In this document: positions 5,844 through 13,118 of the stretch, piece by piece
Numbering within the stretch: position 1 is the first letter of the stretch
How the letters are laid out: each line of letters opens with the position of its first letter
Source: Sphingomicrobium sp.
GTDB lineage: Bacteria; Pseudomonadota; Alphaproteobacteria; Sphingomonadales; Sphingomonadaceae
Assembly (NCBI GenBank): GCA_030146725.1
Contig: JASLBJ010000163.1
Location: forward strand, 1 to 16,389
Direction of reading: 5' to 3'
DNA: 16,389 bases
Made by a program: the position numbers and the translations under genes
Notes under the pieces: model-generated
Databases searched by the model: none
What the model saw: only the letters and a program-made list of their open reading frames with translations
What the model was told of the DNA's origin: nothing

Positions 5844-5966
5844 TGGCACGAGAATGACAGCCGCCGAGCACCGCCGCAATGGCTTCGTGCCGGTCGCTGC
5901 TGCCGGTCCTGAACACTGCCCCTCCCGAACACGGCACGCCGGGTGCGGTAGCAGGCTGTAGAAGCC

Positions 5967-5975
5967 TGTGGACAA
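5967..5975 (-). promoter_or_regulatory. DnaA-box-like site (8/9)
   Basis: The + strand reads TGTGGACAA, that is TTGTCCACA on the minus strand, one base from the consensus TTATCCACA. It abuts a small hairpin (caggct/agcctg). It is the best DnaA-box match in the gene-free stretch. Confidence 0.5.
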
Positions 5976-6001
5976 GGGGTCGGTTTGCGGGGCGTGCAGG
6001 C

Positions 6002-6098
6002 TGTGGGCGAGGGTCGCCGGCCGGTCGTTCCACGGTTTGCGAGGGTTATGCCGTCATCTATCCACTGGCGGCGGCTTCTGTCCCCAGCCTGTGAATCG
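6002..6098. promoter_or_regulatory. Cluster of weaker DnaA-box-like sites
   Basis: Four weaker matches lie here: CTATCCACT at 6058-6066 (7/9 to TTATCCACA), CTGTCCCCA at 6078-6086 (6/9), TGTGAATCG at 6090-6098 (6/9 to TGTGGATAA) and TGTGGGCGA at 6002-6010 (6/9). A recurring ctgtg core links several of them with the better box at 5967. Low-affinity DnaA sites are common in alphaproteobacterial origins, but each of these alone could be chance. Confidence 0.35.
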
Positions 6099-6200
6099 CG
6101 GGAGTGGCGGTGCGCGACTCGCGCTTGGCCGGGGGAAACGGGTCCTTCGCCCTTGTTGGCAAAAGCGGTAGCGCCGCCTAAGCCCCGGCTCGCGGCGGCC

Positions 6201-6248
6201 TACTACAACTACAGTCTTCTTCTAAATATACTTCTAAAGGAGAATAAG
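6201..6248. other. AT-rich tract upstream of hemE (possible DNA unwinding element)
   Basis: 34 of 48 bases are A or T, in an otherwise very GC-rich window. It contains a repeated cttctaaa (6219-6226 and 6231-6238, period 12) and ends in the hemE ribosome-binding site. It could be the unwinding element of the origin, part of the hemE promoter and leader, or both. Confidence 0.5.
6237..6242 (+). promoter_or_regulatory. Ribosome-binding site of hemE, supporting a GTG start
   Basis: AAGGAG ends eight bases before GTG at 6251. The alternative ATG at 6281 has no comparable sequence at the right distance, so the GTG is preferred. Confidence 0.65.
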
Positions 6249-6250
6249 GG

Positions 6251-7348
6251 GTGGCCCTGAGCCTTGGCGAACGTGCCGACATGCGGGCTGACGAGCTGAC
6301 GCGTAGCGGGCGTGGCGAGAAACCGATGCTGGCTGTCCTGCACGGCGAGGTGCGCGATCCGCCGCCGCTGTGGATGATGCGCCAGGCCGGGCGCTATCTG
6401 CCCGAATATCGTGCGCTGCGGGCGGACAAGGGCGGGTTTCTCGAGCTGGTCTACGACAGCGATGCAGCGGCCGAGGTGACGCTCCAGCCGCTTCGCCGCT
6501 TTCCCGAGCTCGATGCGGCGATCCTGTTTTCGGACATCCTCATCGTCCCCTTCGCGATGGGCCAGGAATTGCGCTTCGTGGCGGGGGAAGGGCCGCGGCT
6601 GGCCCCTCGCCTGCTCGACGCCGCGTTTGGCTCGCTGGCGGCCGCTCCAGGGCGGCTGGCGGGCATTTACGAGACGGTGGCCAAGGTGAAGGCGGCGCTG
6701 GCGCCCGAGACCACGCTGATCGGCTTCGCCGGATCGCCGTGGACGGTCGCGACCTACATGATCGCCGGCCAGGGCAGCCGTGAGCAGAGCGAGGCGCGCG
6801 GGTTCGCCTATCGCGATGCGGCGGCGATGCAGGCGCTCGTCGACGCCATCGTCGCGGTGACGATCGAGTATCTGTGCGGGCAGATCGACGCCGGCGCGGA
6901 CACCGTGCAATTGTTCGACAGCTGGTCGGGCAGCCTTGCGCCGCGCGAGTTCGAGCGCTGGGTGATCGCGCCGACCGCGGGAATTGTGGCTGCGGTCCAC
7001 GCCGCCCGGCCGGGCGTTCCGGTGATCGGTTTTCCCAAGGGCGCCGGGGCCAAGCTGGCCGCTTATGCAAGGCAGACCGGGGTCGATGCACTCGGGCTCG
7101 ACGAGACGGTCGATCCCGCCTGGGCCAATCGCGATTTGCCCGACGGGCTGCCGGTCCAGGGCAATCTCGATCCGCTTGTCCTGCTCCATGGAAGCGAGCG
7201 GCTTGAGGAGGAAGTCGCGCGAATCCGCCACGCGCTGTCCGGGCGGCCGCACATCTTCAACCTTGGCCACGGGATCGTTAAGGAGACCCCGATCGCGCAT
7301 GTCGAGCGGTTCATGACGGCGGTGAAGGGGACCATGTGGACGAGCTGA
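6251..7348 (+). CDS. hemE: Uroporphyrinogen decarboxylase
   Basis: The 365-residue product decarboxylates the four acetate side chains of uroporphyrinogen III to give coproporphyrinogen III in haem synthesis. The family signature WMMRQAGRYLPEYR lies at residues 41-54, with ILFSDILIVPFAMG (about 91-104) carrying the catalytic aspartate, then FAGSPWTVATYMI, QLFDSWSGSL and NLGHGI near the C-terminus. The GTG start is set by AAGGAG eight bases upstream; the ATG at 6281 would give 355 residues, closer to the usual N-terminus, and remains possible. It is the first rightward gene from the putative origin. The end overlaps the hemJ start by 13 bases, tying together two haem-pathway genes. Family assignment is firm. 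Confidence 0.95.
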   Translation: MALSLGERADMRADELTRSGRGEKPMLAVLHGEVRDPPPLWMMRQAGRYLPEYRALRADKGGFLELVYDSDAAAEVTLQPLRRFPELDAAILFSDILIVPFAMGQELRFVAGEGPRLAPRLLDAAFGSLAAAPGRLAGIYETVAKVKAALAPETTLIGFAGSPWTVATYMIAGQGSREQSEARGFAYRDAAAMQALVDAIVAVTIEYLCGQIDAGADTVQLFDSWSGSLAPREFERWVIAPTAGIVAAVHAARPGVPVIGFPKGAGAKLAAYARQTGVDALGLDETVDPAWANRDLPDGLPVQGNLDPLVLLHGSERLEEEVARIRHALSGRPHIFNLGHGIVKETPIAHVERFMTAVKGTMWTS

Positions 7349-7788
7349 CCGGCTTCCTCGGCGGGGCCTATCTGTGGGTCAAGGCGGCGCATGTGACGTT
7401 CGTGATCTTCTGGATCGCGGGGCTGTTCCTGCTGCCGCGCTTCTATGTCTATCACCATGCGACGACGCCCGGTTCGGCCGAGGACCGCGCGTGGATCGAG
7501 CGCGAGACCCGCACGCGGCGGATCATCCTTGGGCCCGCGATGATCGTGGTGTGGGTGCTCGGGCTGATGCTCGCCTTTCATCTGGGCGCGTTCCGGGAGG
7601 GCTGGTTCGTCGCCAAGTTCGCGCTGGTGGTGTTGCTGACCGGCTATCAGGGGTGGATTTCGGCCTATGGCCGCAGCCTGGCCAAGGGCAAACGGGCGCT
7701 CGAGAACCGGACCTTGCGGATCATGAACGAGATTCCGGGGATCGCGACCGCGCTGATCGTCGTGCTGGTGATCGTCCGCCCGCTGTAG
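7336..7788 (+). CDS. hemJ: HemJ-type protoporphyrinogen IX oxidase (membrane protein)
   Basis: This 150-residue integral membrane protein has about four predicted helices: LWVKAAHVTFVIFWIAGLFLLP near the N-terminus, IILGPAMIVVWVLGLMLAFHL, WFVAKFALVVLLTGYQGWI and a last one, IPGIATALIVVLVIVRPL. The conserved His in WVKAAHVTFVIFW (residue 19) and the WFVAKFAL segment fit HemJ, which oxidises protoporphyrinogen IX to protoporphyrin IX and binds haem. The start is GTG at 7336 inside the 3' end of hemE (13-base overlap), preceded by a purine-rich gaagggg. Coupling to hemE supports the haem-pathway role over the older copper-resistance (CopD-like) label. Length matches the family. Confidence 0.88.
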   Translation: MDELTGFLGGAYLWVKAAHVTFVIFWIAGLFLLPRFYVYHHATTPGSAEDRAWIERETRTRRIILGPAMIVVWVLGLMLAFHLGAFREGWFVAKFALVVLLTGYQGWISAYGRSLAKGKRALENRTLRIMNEIPGIATALIVVLVIVRPL

Positions 7789-7815
7789 GCGGTTCGGTGG
7801 GCAGGCGGTTCGGTG
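7787..7815. repeat. 13-bp direct repeat just after hemJ
   Basis: aggcggttcggtg occurs at 7787-7799, overlapping the hemJ stop, and again at 7803-7815, a period of 16. It is probably a small slippage duplication in the hemJ-rho spacer. Confidence 0.6.
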
Positions 7816-7858
7816 CACGGGGCCGGCGCGAGTTTGTGACGGCTCGCGCTCTCGCCGA

Positions 7859-7886
7859 TTGACACGGCGAGGCTGCGGACATACCG
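7859..7886 (+). promoter_or_regulatory. Candidate rho promoter
   Basis: A perfect TTGACA (-35) lies at 7859-7864, followed after 16 bases by ATACCG, a weak -10. It falls in the 222-base hemJ-rho gap and would give a leader of roughly 115 bases before rho. A long rho leader is known in enterobacteria to serve autoregulation; no such mechanism can be demonstrated here. Confidence 0.4.
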
Positions 7887-8010
7887 CATTAGCGACGCGA
7901 CCGGCGCGTCTTATGTGCCGGCGATCCGTTCCAGCCGATGCGACGTCCTGTCGCGTGCGTGCTTTTCGCCAAGCCGAAACCCCTGCCTTTTCAGACCGAG
8001 CGATCCCCCG

Positions 8011-9267
8011 ATGCATCTCAAAGATCTCAAGAAGAACACTCCCGCCGAGCTGGTCACCATGGCCGAGGAGCTCGGGATCGAGGGCGCGTCGACGCTGCGC
8101 AAGCAGGACATCATGTTTTCGATCCTCAAGGTCCGCGCTGAAAGCGGCGCCGAGATCATGGGCATGGGGACGATCGAGGTGCTCAACGACGGCTTCGGTT
8201 TCCTGCGCAGTCCAGAGGCCAATTACCTTGCCGGCCCCGACGACATCTATGTCGTTCCCAACCTCGTCCGCCGCTACGGCCTGCGTACCGGCGACACGGT
8301 CGAGGGCGAGATCCGCGGACCCAAGGACGGCGAGCGCTATTTCGCGCTGACCCGCGTCACGCAGATCAATTTCGACGATCCCGAAGCGGTTCGCCACCGG
8401 GTCAATTTCGACAATCTGACGCCGCTTTATCCGGACTCGAAGCTTAGGCTCGACACGCTCGACCCGACCGTCAAGGACAAGAGTGCGCGAGTGATCGACA
8501 TCGTCTCGCCGCAGGGCAAGGGCCAGCGCGCGTTGATCGTCGCGCCGCCGCGCACCGGCAAAACCGTGTTGTTGCAGAACATCGCCAAGGCCATCACCGA
8601 CAATCACCCCGAAGTGTTCCTGATCGTGCTGCTGATCGACGAGCGGCCCGAGGAGGTCACCGACATGCAGCGCTCGGTCAAGGGCGAGGTCATTTCCTCG
8701 ACCTTCGACGAGCCTGCGCAGCGCCACGTCCAGGTCGCCGAGATGGTGATTGAGAAGGCCAAGCGGCTGGTCGAGCACAAGAAGGACGTCGTGATCCTGC
8801 TCGATTCGATCACGCGCCTCGGCCGCGCCTACAACACGGTGGTGCCGTCGTCGGGCAAGGTGCTGACCGGCGGCGTCGACGCCAATGCGCTGCAGCGGCC
8901 CAAGCGCTTCTTCGGTGCCGCGCGCAACATTGAGGAAGGCGGGTCGCTGTCGATCATCGCCACCGCGCTGATCGATACCGGATCCAAGATGGACGAGGTC
9001 ATCTTCGAGGAGTTCAAGGGCACCGGCAACTCCGAAATCGTGCTCGACCGCAAGGTGTCGGACAAGCGCATCTTCCCCAGCCTCGATGTTGGCAAGTCCG
9101 GCACCCGCAAGGAGGAATTGCTGGTCGACCAGGCGATCCTCACCAAGATGTGGGTGCTGCGCCGGATCCTCATGCAGATGGGCACGATCGACGCGATGCA
9201 GTTCCTGCTCGACAAGATGAAGGACGCCAAGTCGAACGAGGATTTCTTCGCGAGCATGAACCAGTAA
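8011..9267 (+). CDS. rho: Transcription termination factor Rho
   Basis: This 418-residue hexameric RNA-dependent ATPase terminates transcription. Domains in order: an N-terminal helical domain ([22 protein letters not shown]); an RNA-binding cold-shock-like domain with DGFGFLR (60-66); then the RecA-like ATPase with Walker A APPRTGKT (178-185), the catalytic Glu in [10 protein letters not shown] (about 207-216), Walker B VILLDS with Asp265, and the Q-loop [11 protein letters not shown] (about 284-294). The ATG at 8011 gives the canonical N-terminus and the normal length. The frame stays open upstream to a GTG at 7915, but that extra 32-residue leader resembles no Rho sequence. No strong ribosome-binding site precedes the ATG. 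rho beside hemE/hemJ is typical of alphaproteobacteria. Confidence 0.97.
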   Translation: MHLKDLKKNTPAELVTMAEELGIEGASTLRKQDIMFSILKVRAESGAEIMGMGTIEVLNDGFGFLRSPEANYLAGPDDIYVVPNLVRRYGLRTGDTVEGEIRGPKDGERYFALTRVTQINFDDPEAVRHRVNFDNLTPLYPDSKLRLDTLDPTVKDKSARVIDIVSPQGKGQRALIVAPPRTGKTVLLQNIAKAITDNHPEVFLIVLLIDERPEEVTDMQRSVKGEVISSTFDEPAQRHVQVAEMVIEKAKRLVEHKKDVVILLDSITRLGRAYNTVVPSSGKVLTGGVDANALQRPKRFFGAARNIEEGGSLSIIATALIDTGSKMDEVIFEEFKGTGNSEIVLDRKVSDKRIFPSLDVGKSGTRKEELLVDQAILTKMWVLRRILMQMGTIDAMQFLLDKMKDAKSNEDFFASMNQ

Positions 9268-9383
9268 GGTTCGCCAAAGTCCCGTTGGTGCGAGCCTGCC
9301 AAAGGCCTGTCTTGAAAGCTGCGCGTCATGGAGGCAGGGACGTCTGCGCGATTGAGCTTCGGCCAAACGGGGTAGGATAAGTG

Positions 9384-10106
9384 ATGATCGAATATCTCCT
9401 GGCAGCTGCCGCCGCTGCCCCGATGGATCTTGGCGGACCTGCCGAGATGTGGGCGTCGATCGTCAAGGATTTCTCCAACATCGGCGAGCCGGGGGTCTTC
9501 GCAGCCTTCCTCCAGGTGCTGATGATCGACCTGGTGCTCGCCGGCGACAATGCGATCGTCGTCGGCGCGCTCGCGGCGGGCTTGCCGCCCGAGCAGCGCA
9601 AGAAGGTCATCTTCATCGGCGTCATCGCGGCGCTGGTGCTGCGGATTGCCTTTGCGCTGGTCGTAACCCAGCTGATGCAGATCGTCGGACTGATCCTCGT
9701 CGGCGGCCTGCTGCTGGCGTGGGTCGCATGGCGCATGTGGCGCGACATTCGCGGCGGGCACAACGAGGGCTCGGCCGAGGTCGATGGCGACGAGCATTCG
9801 GGCCTCAAGCCCGCCAAGAGCTTCGCCGGCGCCGCCTGGGCAGTCGCGGTCGCCGACGTCAGCATGAGCCTCGACAACGTGCTCGCGGTCGCCGGCGCGG
9901 CGCGCGACCATCCGGGCATCCTCATCGTCGGGCTGGTGTTCGCGGTGGCCCTGATGGGCATCGCCGCCAACGTCATCGCGCGCTACATCGAACGCTACCG
10001 CTGGATCGCCTATGTCGGGCTGCTGGTGATCGTCTATGTCGCGGGTAAGATGATTTACGAAGGCTGGGTCGACCCGCAAGTCGGCATCGGCCGCATGTTC
10101 GGATAG
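9384..10106 (+). CDS. TerC-family integral membrane protein (probable metal exporter)
   Basis: This 240-residue membrane protein has about seven hydrophobic segments. The two TerC signature motifs are present: LMIDLVLAGDNAIVVGALAAGLP (about residues 46-68) and VAVADVSMSLDNVLAVAGAA (about 151-170), each with the Asp-Asn pair thought to bind metal. Between them a hydrophilic loop with several His, Asp and Glu residues (GGHNEGSAEVDGDEHSG) faces the cytoplasm or periplasm. Homologues such as YjbE/YkoY in Bacillus and Alx in E. coli export manganese or supply metal to exported enzymes; the metal here is unknown. The ATG at 9384 is chosen over the adjacent GTG at 9381 because AGGA at 9374-9377 lies six bases upstream. 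It ends four bases before the probable mnmE start. No manganese riboswitch was recognised upstream. Confidence 0.85.
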   Translation: MIEYLLAAAAAAPMDLGGPAEMWASIVKDFSNIGEPGVFAAFLQVLMIDLVLAGDNAIVVGALAAGLPPEQRKKVIFIGVIAALVLRIAFALVVTQLMQIVGLILVGGLLLAWVAWRMWRDIRGGHNEGSAEVDGDEHSGLKPAKSFAGAAWAVAVADVSMSLDNVLAVAGAARDHPGILIVGLVFAVALMGIAANVIARYIERYRWIAYVGLLVIVYVAGKMIYEGWVDPQVGIGRMFG

Positions 10107-10110
10107 CGGT

Positions 10111-11388
10111 CTGAGCACGATCTTCGCAGCTGCCAGCGGGCGTTTACCGGCGGCGATTGCGATCGTTCGGGTGAGTGGACCGTCGGCGCATGTGGCTGGT
10201 GCGGCGCTGGCGGGTTCGCTCCCACCTGCGCGTCAGGCCGCGGTGCGGGCCCTCAGGGACCCGCGTAACGGTGGTTTGATCGACCAGGCATTGGTCCTGC
10301 GCTTCGATCGTCCGGCAAGCTCCACCGGTGAAGATATCGTGGAATTTCATATACATGGCGGGAGGGCGGTGGAGTCTTCCCTGCTGGCGGCGCTTGGCTC
10401 AGTCGAGGGGTTGCGGCCTGCAGAAGCGGGTGAGTTCACCCGTCGGGCATTCGAGAATGGCCGCATCGACCTGACCGAGGCCGAAGGCTTGGCCGATCTG
10501 ATCGAAGCCGAGACCGAAACGCAGCGCCGGGCGGCACTCGCTTTGGCCGAGGGCGGCTTGCGGCGGCAGGTCGACGTGTGGCGCAGGCAGTTGCTGGACC
10601 TTTCGGCCCGCGCCGAGGCATCGATCGATTATGCCGAGGAGGATGAGGTCGGGGTCGACACGCTGCTTTCGAATGACTGCGGCGCGCTTGCTCGTGAACT
10701 CGACGCGTGGCTCGAGCAGCCCCGGATGGAGCCGCTCAAGGACGGCGTGCGGGTGGTCGTTGCTGGTCCGCCGAACGCGGGCAAGTCGAGCCTCGTCAAC
10801 GCGCTTGCCGGGTCGGAGCGGGCGATCGTCACCGAGGTTCCCGGGACCACCCGCGACAGCATCGAAGTGCCACTTGCGCTGGACGGAATTCCGTTGATGC
10901 TGACCGACACTGCCGGACTGCGGGAAAGTACCGACAGGGTCGAGCGGATCGGAATCGCGCGCGCGCGCGATCTCGTCGGCAAGGCTGACATCCTGTTGTG
11001 GCTCGGGGAAACGGACGACGCGCCTAAACACCCACGCTTGATACTCGTTCATGCGCGGTCAGACTTGGCCGACCGGTGCAGCCGACCCTTGGGATCGATT
11101 GCTGTATCTTCCGTCACCGGCTTGGGCTTGGATCAGCTAAAGGTAGCTGTTGCGGAGACCGCTCGGATGCTGATCCCGCATGAGAACGCGCTTGCCCTCA
11201 ACCAGCGGCAAGCCGGACTGATTGCCTCGGCCCGCGACGCGCTGTCGTCTGCAACGGAAGCCGAAGACGCAGCTCTCCTTGCCGAAGACATTCGCGCAGC
11301 TTTGCTCGCCTTCGATCGCCTGACCGGCGCTGCCGGGGTCGAGGATATGCTTGATGCGCTGTTCGGACGGTTTTGCCTCGGTAAATGA
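10111..11388 (+). CDS. mnmE: tRNA-modifying GTPase MnmE, probable CTG start
   Basis: MnmE works with MnmG to install the 5-(carboxymethyl)aminomethyl group on wobble uridine 34. From CTG 10111 the frame reads STIFAAASGRLPAAIAIVRVSGP, the conserved N-terminus. The frame has no ATG, GTG or TTG between a stop at 10051 and the GTG at 10171, which lies inside this motif. A start at 10111 gives 425 residues. N-terminal folate-binding domain to about 115, then a helical domain with an inserted G domain: P-loop GPPNAGKS (219-226), TTRD (246-249), DTAG (266-269). G4 is degenerate (ARSD for NKxD, 315-318). The C-terminal FCLGK keeps the catalytic Cys422 of the CxGK motif. It begins four bases after the terC stop. 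Identity is firm; the exact start codon is inferred. Confidence 0.9.
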   Translation: MSTIFAAASGRLPAAIAIVRVSGPSAHVAGAALAGSLPPARQAAVRALRDPRNGGLIDQALVLRFDRPASSTGEDIVEFHIHGGRAVESSLLAALGSVEGLRPAEAGEFTRRAFENGRIDLTEAEGLADLIEAETETQRRAALALAEGGLRRQVDVWRRQLLDLSARAEASIDYAEEDEVGVDTLLSNDCGALARELDAWLEQPRMEPLKDGVRVVVAGPPNAGKSSLVNALAGSERAIVTEVPGTTRDSIEVPLALDGIPLMLTDTAGLRESTDRVERIGIARARDLVGKADILLWLGETDDAPKHPRLILVHARSDLADRCSRPLGSIAVSSVTGLGLDQLKVAVAETARMLIPHENALALNQRQAGLIASARDALSSATEAEDAALLAEDIRAALLAFDRLTGAAGVEDMLDALFGRFCLGK

Positions 11389-11404
11389 TGTTTCACGTGG
11401 AACC
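11389..11404. promoter_or_regulatory. parS-like site between mnmE and mnmG (14/16)
   Basis: TGTTTCACGTGGAACC matches the 16-bp parS consensus TGTTTCACGTGAAACA at 14 positions and keeps the central CACGTG. It begins immediately after the mnmE stop codon. Similar one- or two-base variants act as ParB sites in other alphaproteobacteria, so it is a plausible secondary site. Confidence 0.7.
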
Positions 11405-11441
11405 TCTCGCGCCGCGTGGAGGAATCTCCTAAGTCGCCCCG

Positions 11442-13118
11442 ATGTACGATGTTCTGGTCATTGGCGGTGGTCATGCGGGCTGTGAGGCGGCGGCAGCGGC
11501 TGCGCGTCGCGGCGCCCGGGTTGGACTGCTGACTTTCCGTGCCGACGATGTTGGCCAGATGTCGTGCAATCCGTCGATCGGCGGCGTCGGCAAGGGGCAT
11601 CTTGTTCGCGAGCTCGACGTTTTCGACGGCCTGATGGCACGCGCCGCGGATCACTCGGCGATCCATCGCCGAATGTTGAATCGGAGCAAGGGGCCAGCCG
11701 TCTGGGGTCCGCGGGTGCAGGCTGATCGACGACTGTATCGCGATGCCGCTCGTGGGTCGCTGCGGCAGAGCGGCGTCGAGCTGATCACCGCTGAGGTGCT
11801 GGCGATGCAGCTCGACTGCGACCGGATCGTCGGCGTGGAGACCAGTTCGGGCTCGCTCGCTTGTCGCTCGTTGGTCGTGGCGACCGGGACCTTCCTCGAT
11901 GCGCGCATCTTCGTCGGTGAGACCGTGGTCGCAGGTGGACGGCGCGGTGAGCGCGCCGCATCGGCTTTGGGCCAGCAGATGCGGGAGATCGGGCTTGGGC
12001 GGGGCAAGCTAAAGACCGGGACTCCCCCGCGGCTTGATGGACGAACGATCGACTGGGCAAGCATCGCCGAACAGCCGAGCGACGTCGAACCGTGGTCAAT
12101 GTCAGCGATGTCCAGCGGGCTGCAGCAGCCCCAACTGACCTGCGGGATTACCCGGACCAACGGTCGCACACACGACCTGATCCGTTCGGGGTTCGCCCGT
12201 TCGCCCCTGTTCGCGGGTGCGATCGAGGGCCGTGGTCCGCGCTACTGCCCGTCGATCGAAGACAAGGTTCGTCGGTTCGGCGACCGTGACGGGCACCAGA
12301 TCTTCCTCGAGCCGGAAAGCCTGAGTGATCACCTGGTTTATCCAAACGGTATCTCGACGTCCTTGCCGGCCGACCTCCAGGCCGAGTTCGTCCAGAGCAT
12401 CGCCGGGCTCGAGCGCGCGCGCATCGTCCAGCCGGGTTACGCGGTCGAGTATGATTTCGTCGACCCACGCAAACTCGACAGCACCCTAGCCGTGCGCGAC
12501 ATTGCTGGGCTGTACCTGGCTGGCCAGATCAACGGCACCACAGGATATGAGGAAGCGGGTGCGCAGGGGCTGGCCGCCGGCTTGAATGCCGCGGCGCACG
12601 CGCTCGACCTCGCGCCCATCCGCTTTGACCGGCGCTCGAGCTACATCGGCGTGATGATCGACGATCTGACCTTGCAGGGTGTGTCGGAACCGTATCGCAT
12701 GATGACGGCTCGGGCAGAATATAGGCTTGCCCTGCGCGCTGACAACGCCCTTTCGCGGCTGGGTAAGGCGGCGCTCGACGCGAATTGTGTCACGCAGCCG
12801 CGGCGCCGACAGATCGAGTATCACCTTGCGGCACGCGATGCACCAAGCTGGTCGGAGACTTCCGAAGGCCAGGCAGACGCCCTTTACGCCCCCTATGTCG
12901 AGCGCCAAGCCCGCGAGTGGGCAGCCGTGCAGGGCGACTGCGAGCGTTGGCTTCCGCGCGATCTCGACTTTGCAGCCGTACCCGGATTGTCCGCCGAGAT
13001 GGCGGAACGCCTTAACACCGCCAAGCCCGAGACGATCGACCAGGCTCGACGGGTATCGGGGGTGAGCCCCGCTGCACTCACGGCTTTGTTCATGACCGTA
13101 GCTCGACGCGCTGCATGA
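11442..13118 (+). CDS. mnmG: tRNA uridine-34 modification enzyme MnmG (FAD-dependent), short form
   Basis: MnmG is the FAD and NADH partner of MnmE in wobble-uridine modification. The 558-residue product has the FAD motif GGGHAGCEAA (8-17), SCNPSIGG with Cys42 and YCPSIEDK with Cys269 (the two catalytic cysteines), YLAGQINGTTGYEEAGAQG (358-376) and the EPYRMMTARAEYRLALRADNA block (416-436). The C-terminal tRNA-binding domain ends in VSGVSPAALTALF. Usual family length is about 620-630; the missing 60 or so residues lie between about 440 and 485, where the helical insert is cut down. The ATG at 11442 is forced by an in-frame stop at 11430. No Shine-Dalgarno is at the usual distance; the purine run ggagga at 11418-11423 is 18 bases away. 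The stop overlaps the rsmG start (ATGA). Confidence 0.94.
   Translation: MYDVLVIGGGHAGCEAAAAAARRGARVGLLTFRADDVGQMSCNPSIGGVGKGHLVRELDVFDGLMARAADHSAIHRRMLNRSKGPAVWGPRVQADRRLYRDAARGSLRQSGVELITAEVLAMQLDCDRIVGVETSSGSLACRSLVVATGTFLDARIFVGETVVAGGRRGERAASALGQQMREIGLGRGKLKTGTPPRLDGRTIDWASIAEQPSDVEPWSMSAMSSGLQQPQLTCGITRTNGRTHDLIRSGFARSPLFAGAIEGRGPRYCPSIEDKVRRFGDRDGHQIFLEPESLSDHLVYPNGISTSLPADLQAEFVQSIAGLERARIVQPGYAVEYDFVDPRKLDSTLAVRDIAGLYLAGQINGTTGYEEAGAQGLAAGLNAAAHALDLAPIRFDRRSSYIGVMIDDLTLQGVSEPYRMMTARAEYRLALRADNALSRLGKAALDANCVTQPRRRQIEYHLAARDAPSWSETSEGQADALYAPYVERQAREWAAVQGDCERWLPRDLDFAAVPGLSAEMAERLNTAKPETIDQARRVSGVSPAALTALFMTVARRAA

Larger units (their letters stand above)
5844..6250. other. Candidate chromosomal replication origin (hemE-linked)
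   Basis: This 407-base stretch has no convincing gene. All genes to the left run leftward and all to the right run rightward, to beyond 15 kb. In Caulobacter and Rickettsia the origin lies directly upstream of hemE, as here. The region contains a near-consensus DnaA box (5967-5975), several weaker boxes, a 6-bp stem hairpin (5952-5957 with 5963-5968) abutting that box, GANTC sites at 6093-6097 and 6116-6120, and a 71% AT tract at 6201-6248 next to hemE. It also must hold the promoters for both flanking genes. No TTAA-N7-TTAA CtrA site was seen. A few hand-counted stretches on either side did not show a clear GC-skew change, so this rests on synteny and motifs. Confidence 0.6.

Noticed and set aside
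5398..6033. N-terminal extension of maf to 405 codons
   Set aside because: The Maf family starts exactly at the ATG at 5397, and the extension reads through a tandem repeat and the oppositely framed exported protein.
6093..6120. Two GANTC sites taken alone as proof of an origin
   Set aside because: GANTC occurs elsewhere in the window (for example near 54), so two sites are supportive only together with the other signals.
7915..8010. 32-residue N-terminal extension of Rho from GTG 7915
   Set aside because: [11 protein letters not shown] is the canonical Rho N-terminus and the extension is not Rho-like. It could at most be leader.
7063..9366. Very long antisense open frame (767 codons) on the minus strand across hemE, hemJ and rho
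   Set aside because: It lies opposite clearly conserved genes. Its product is low-complexity, rich in Arg, Asp and His, as expected for the shadow of a GC-rich gene.
9268..9383. Possible manganese (yybP-ykoY) riboswitch before the TerC-family gene
   Set aside because: I could not find the conserved loops of this class in the 116-base gap, and the gap is short for it.
8829..10118. 429-codon minus-strand frame opposite rho and the TerC-family gene
   Set aside because: The TerC motifs and Rho Walker motifs are on the other strand; this is a shadow.
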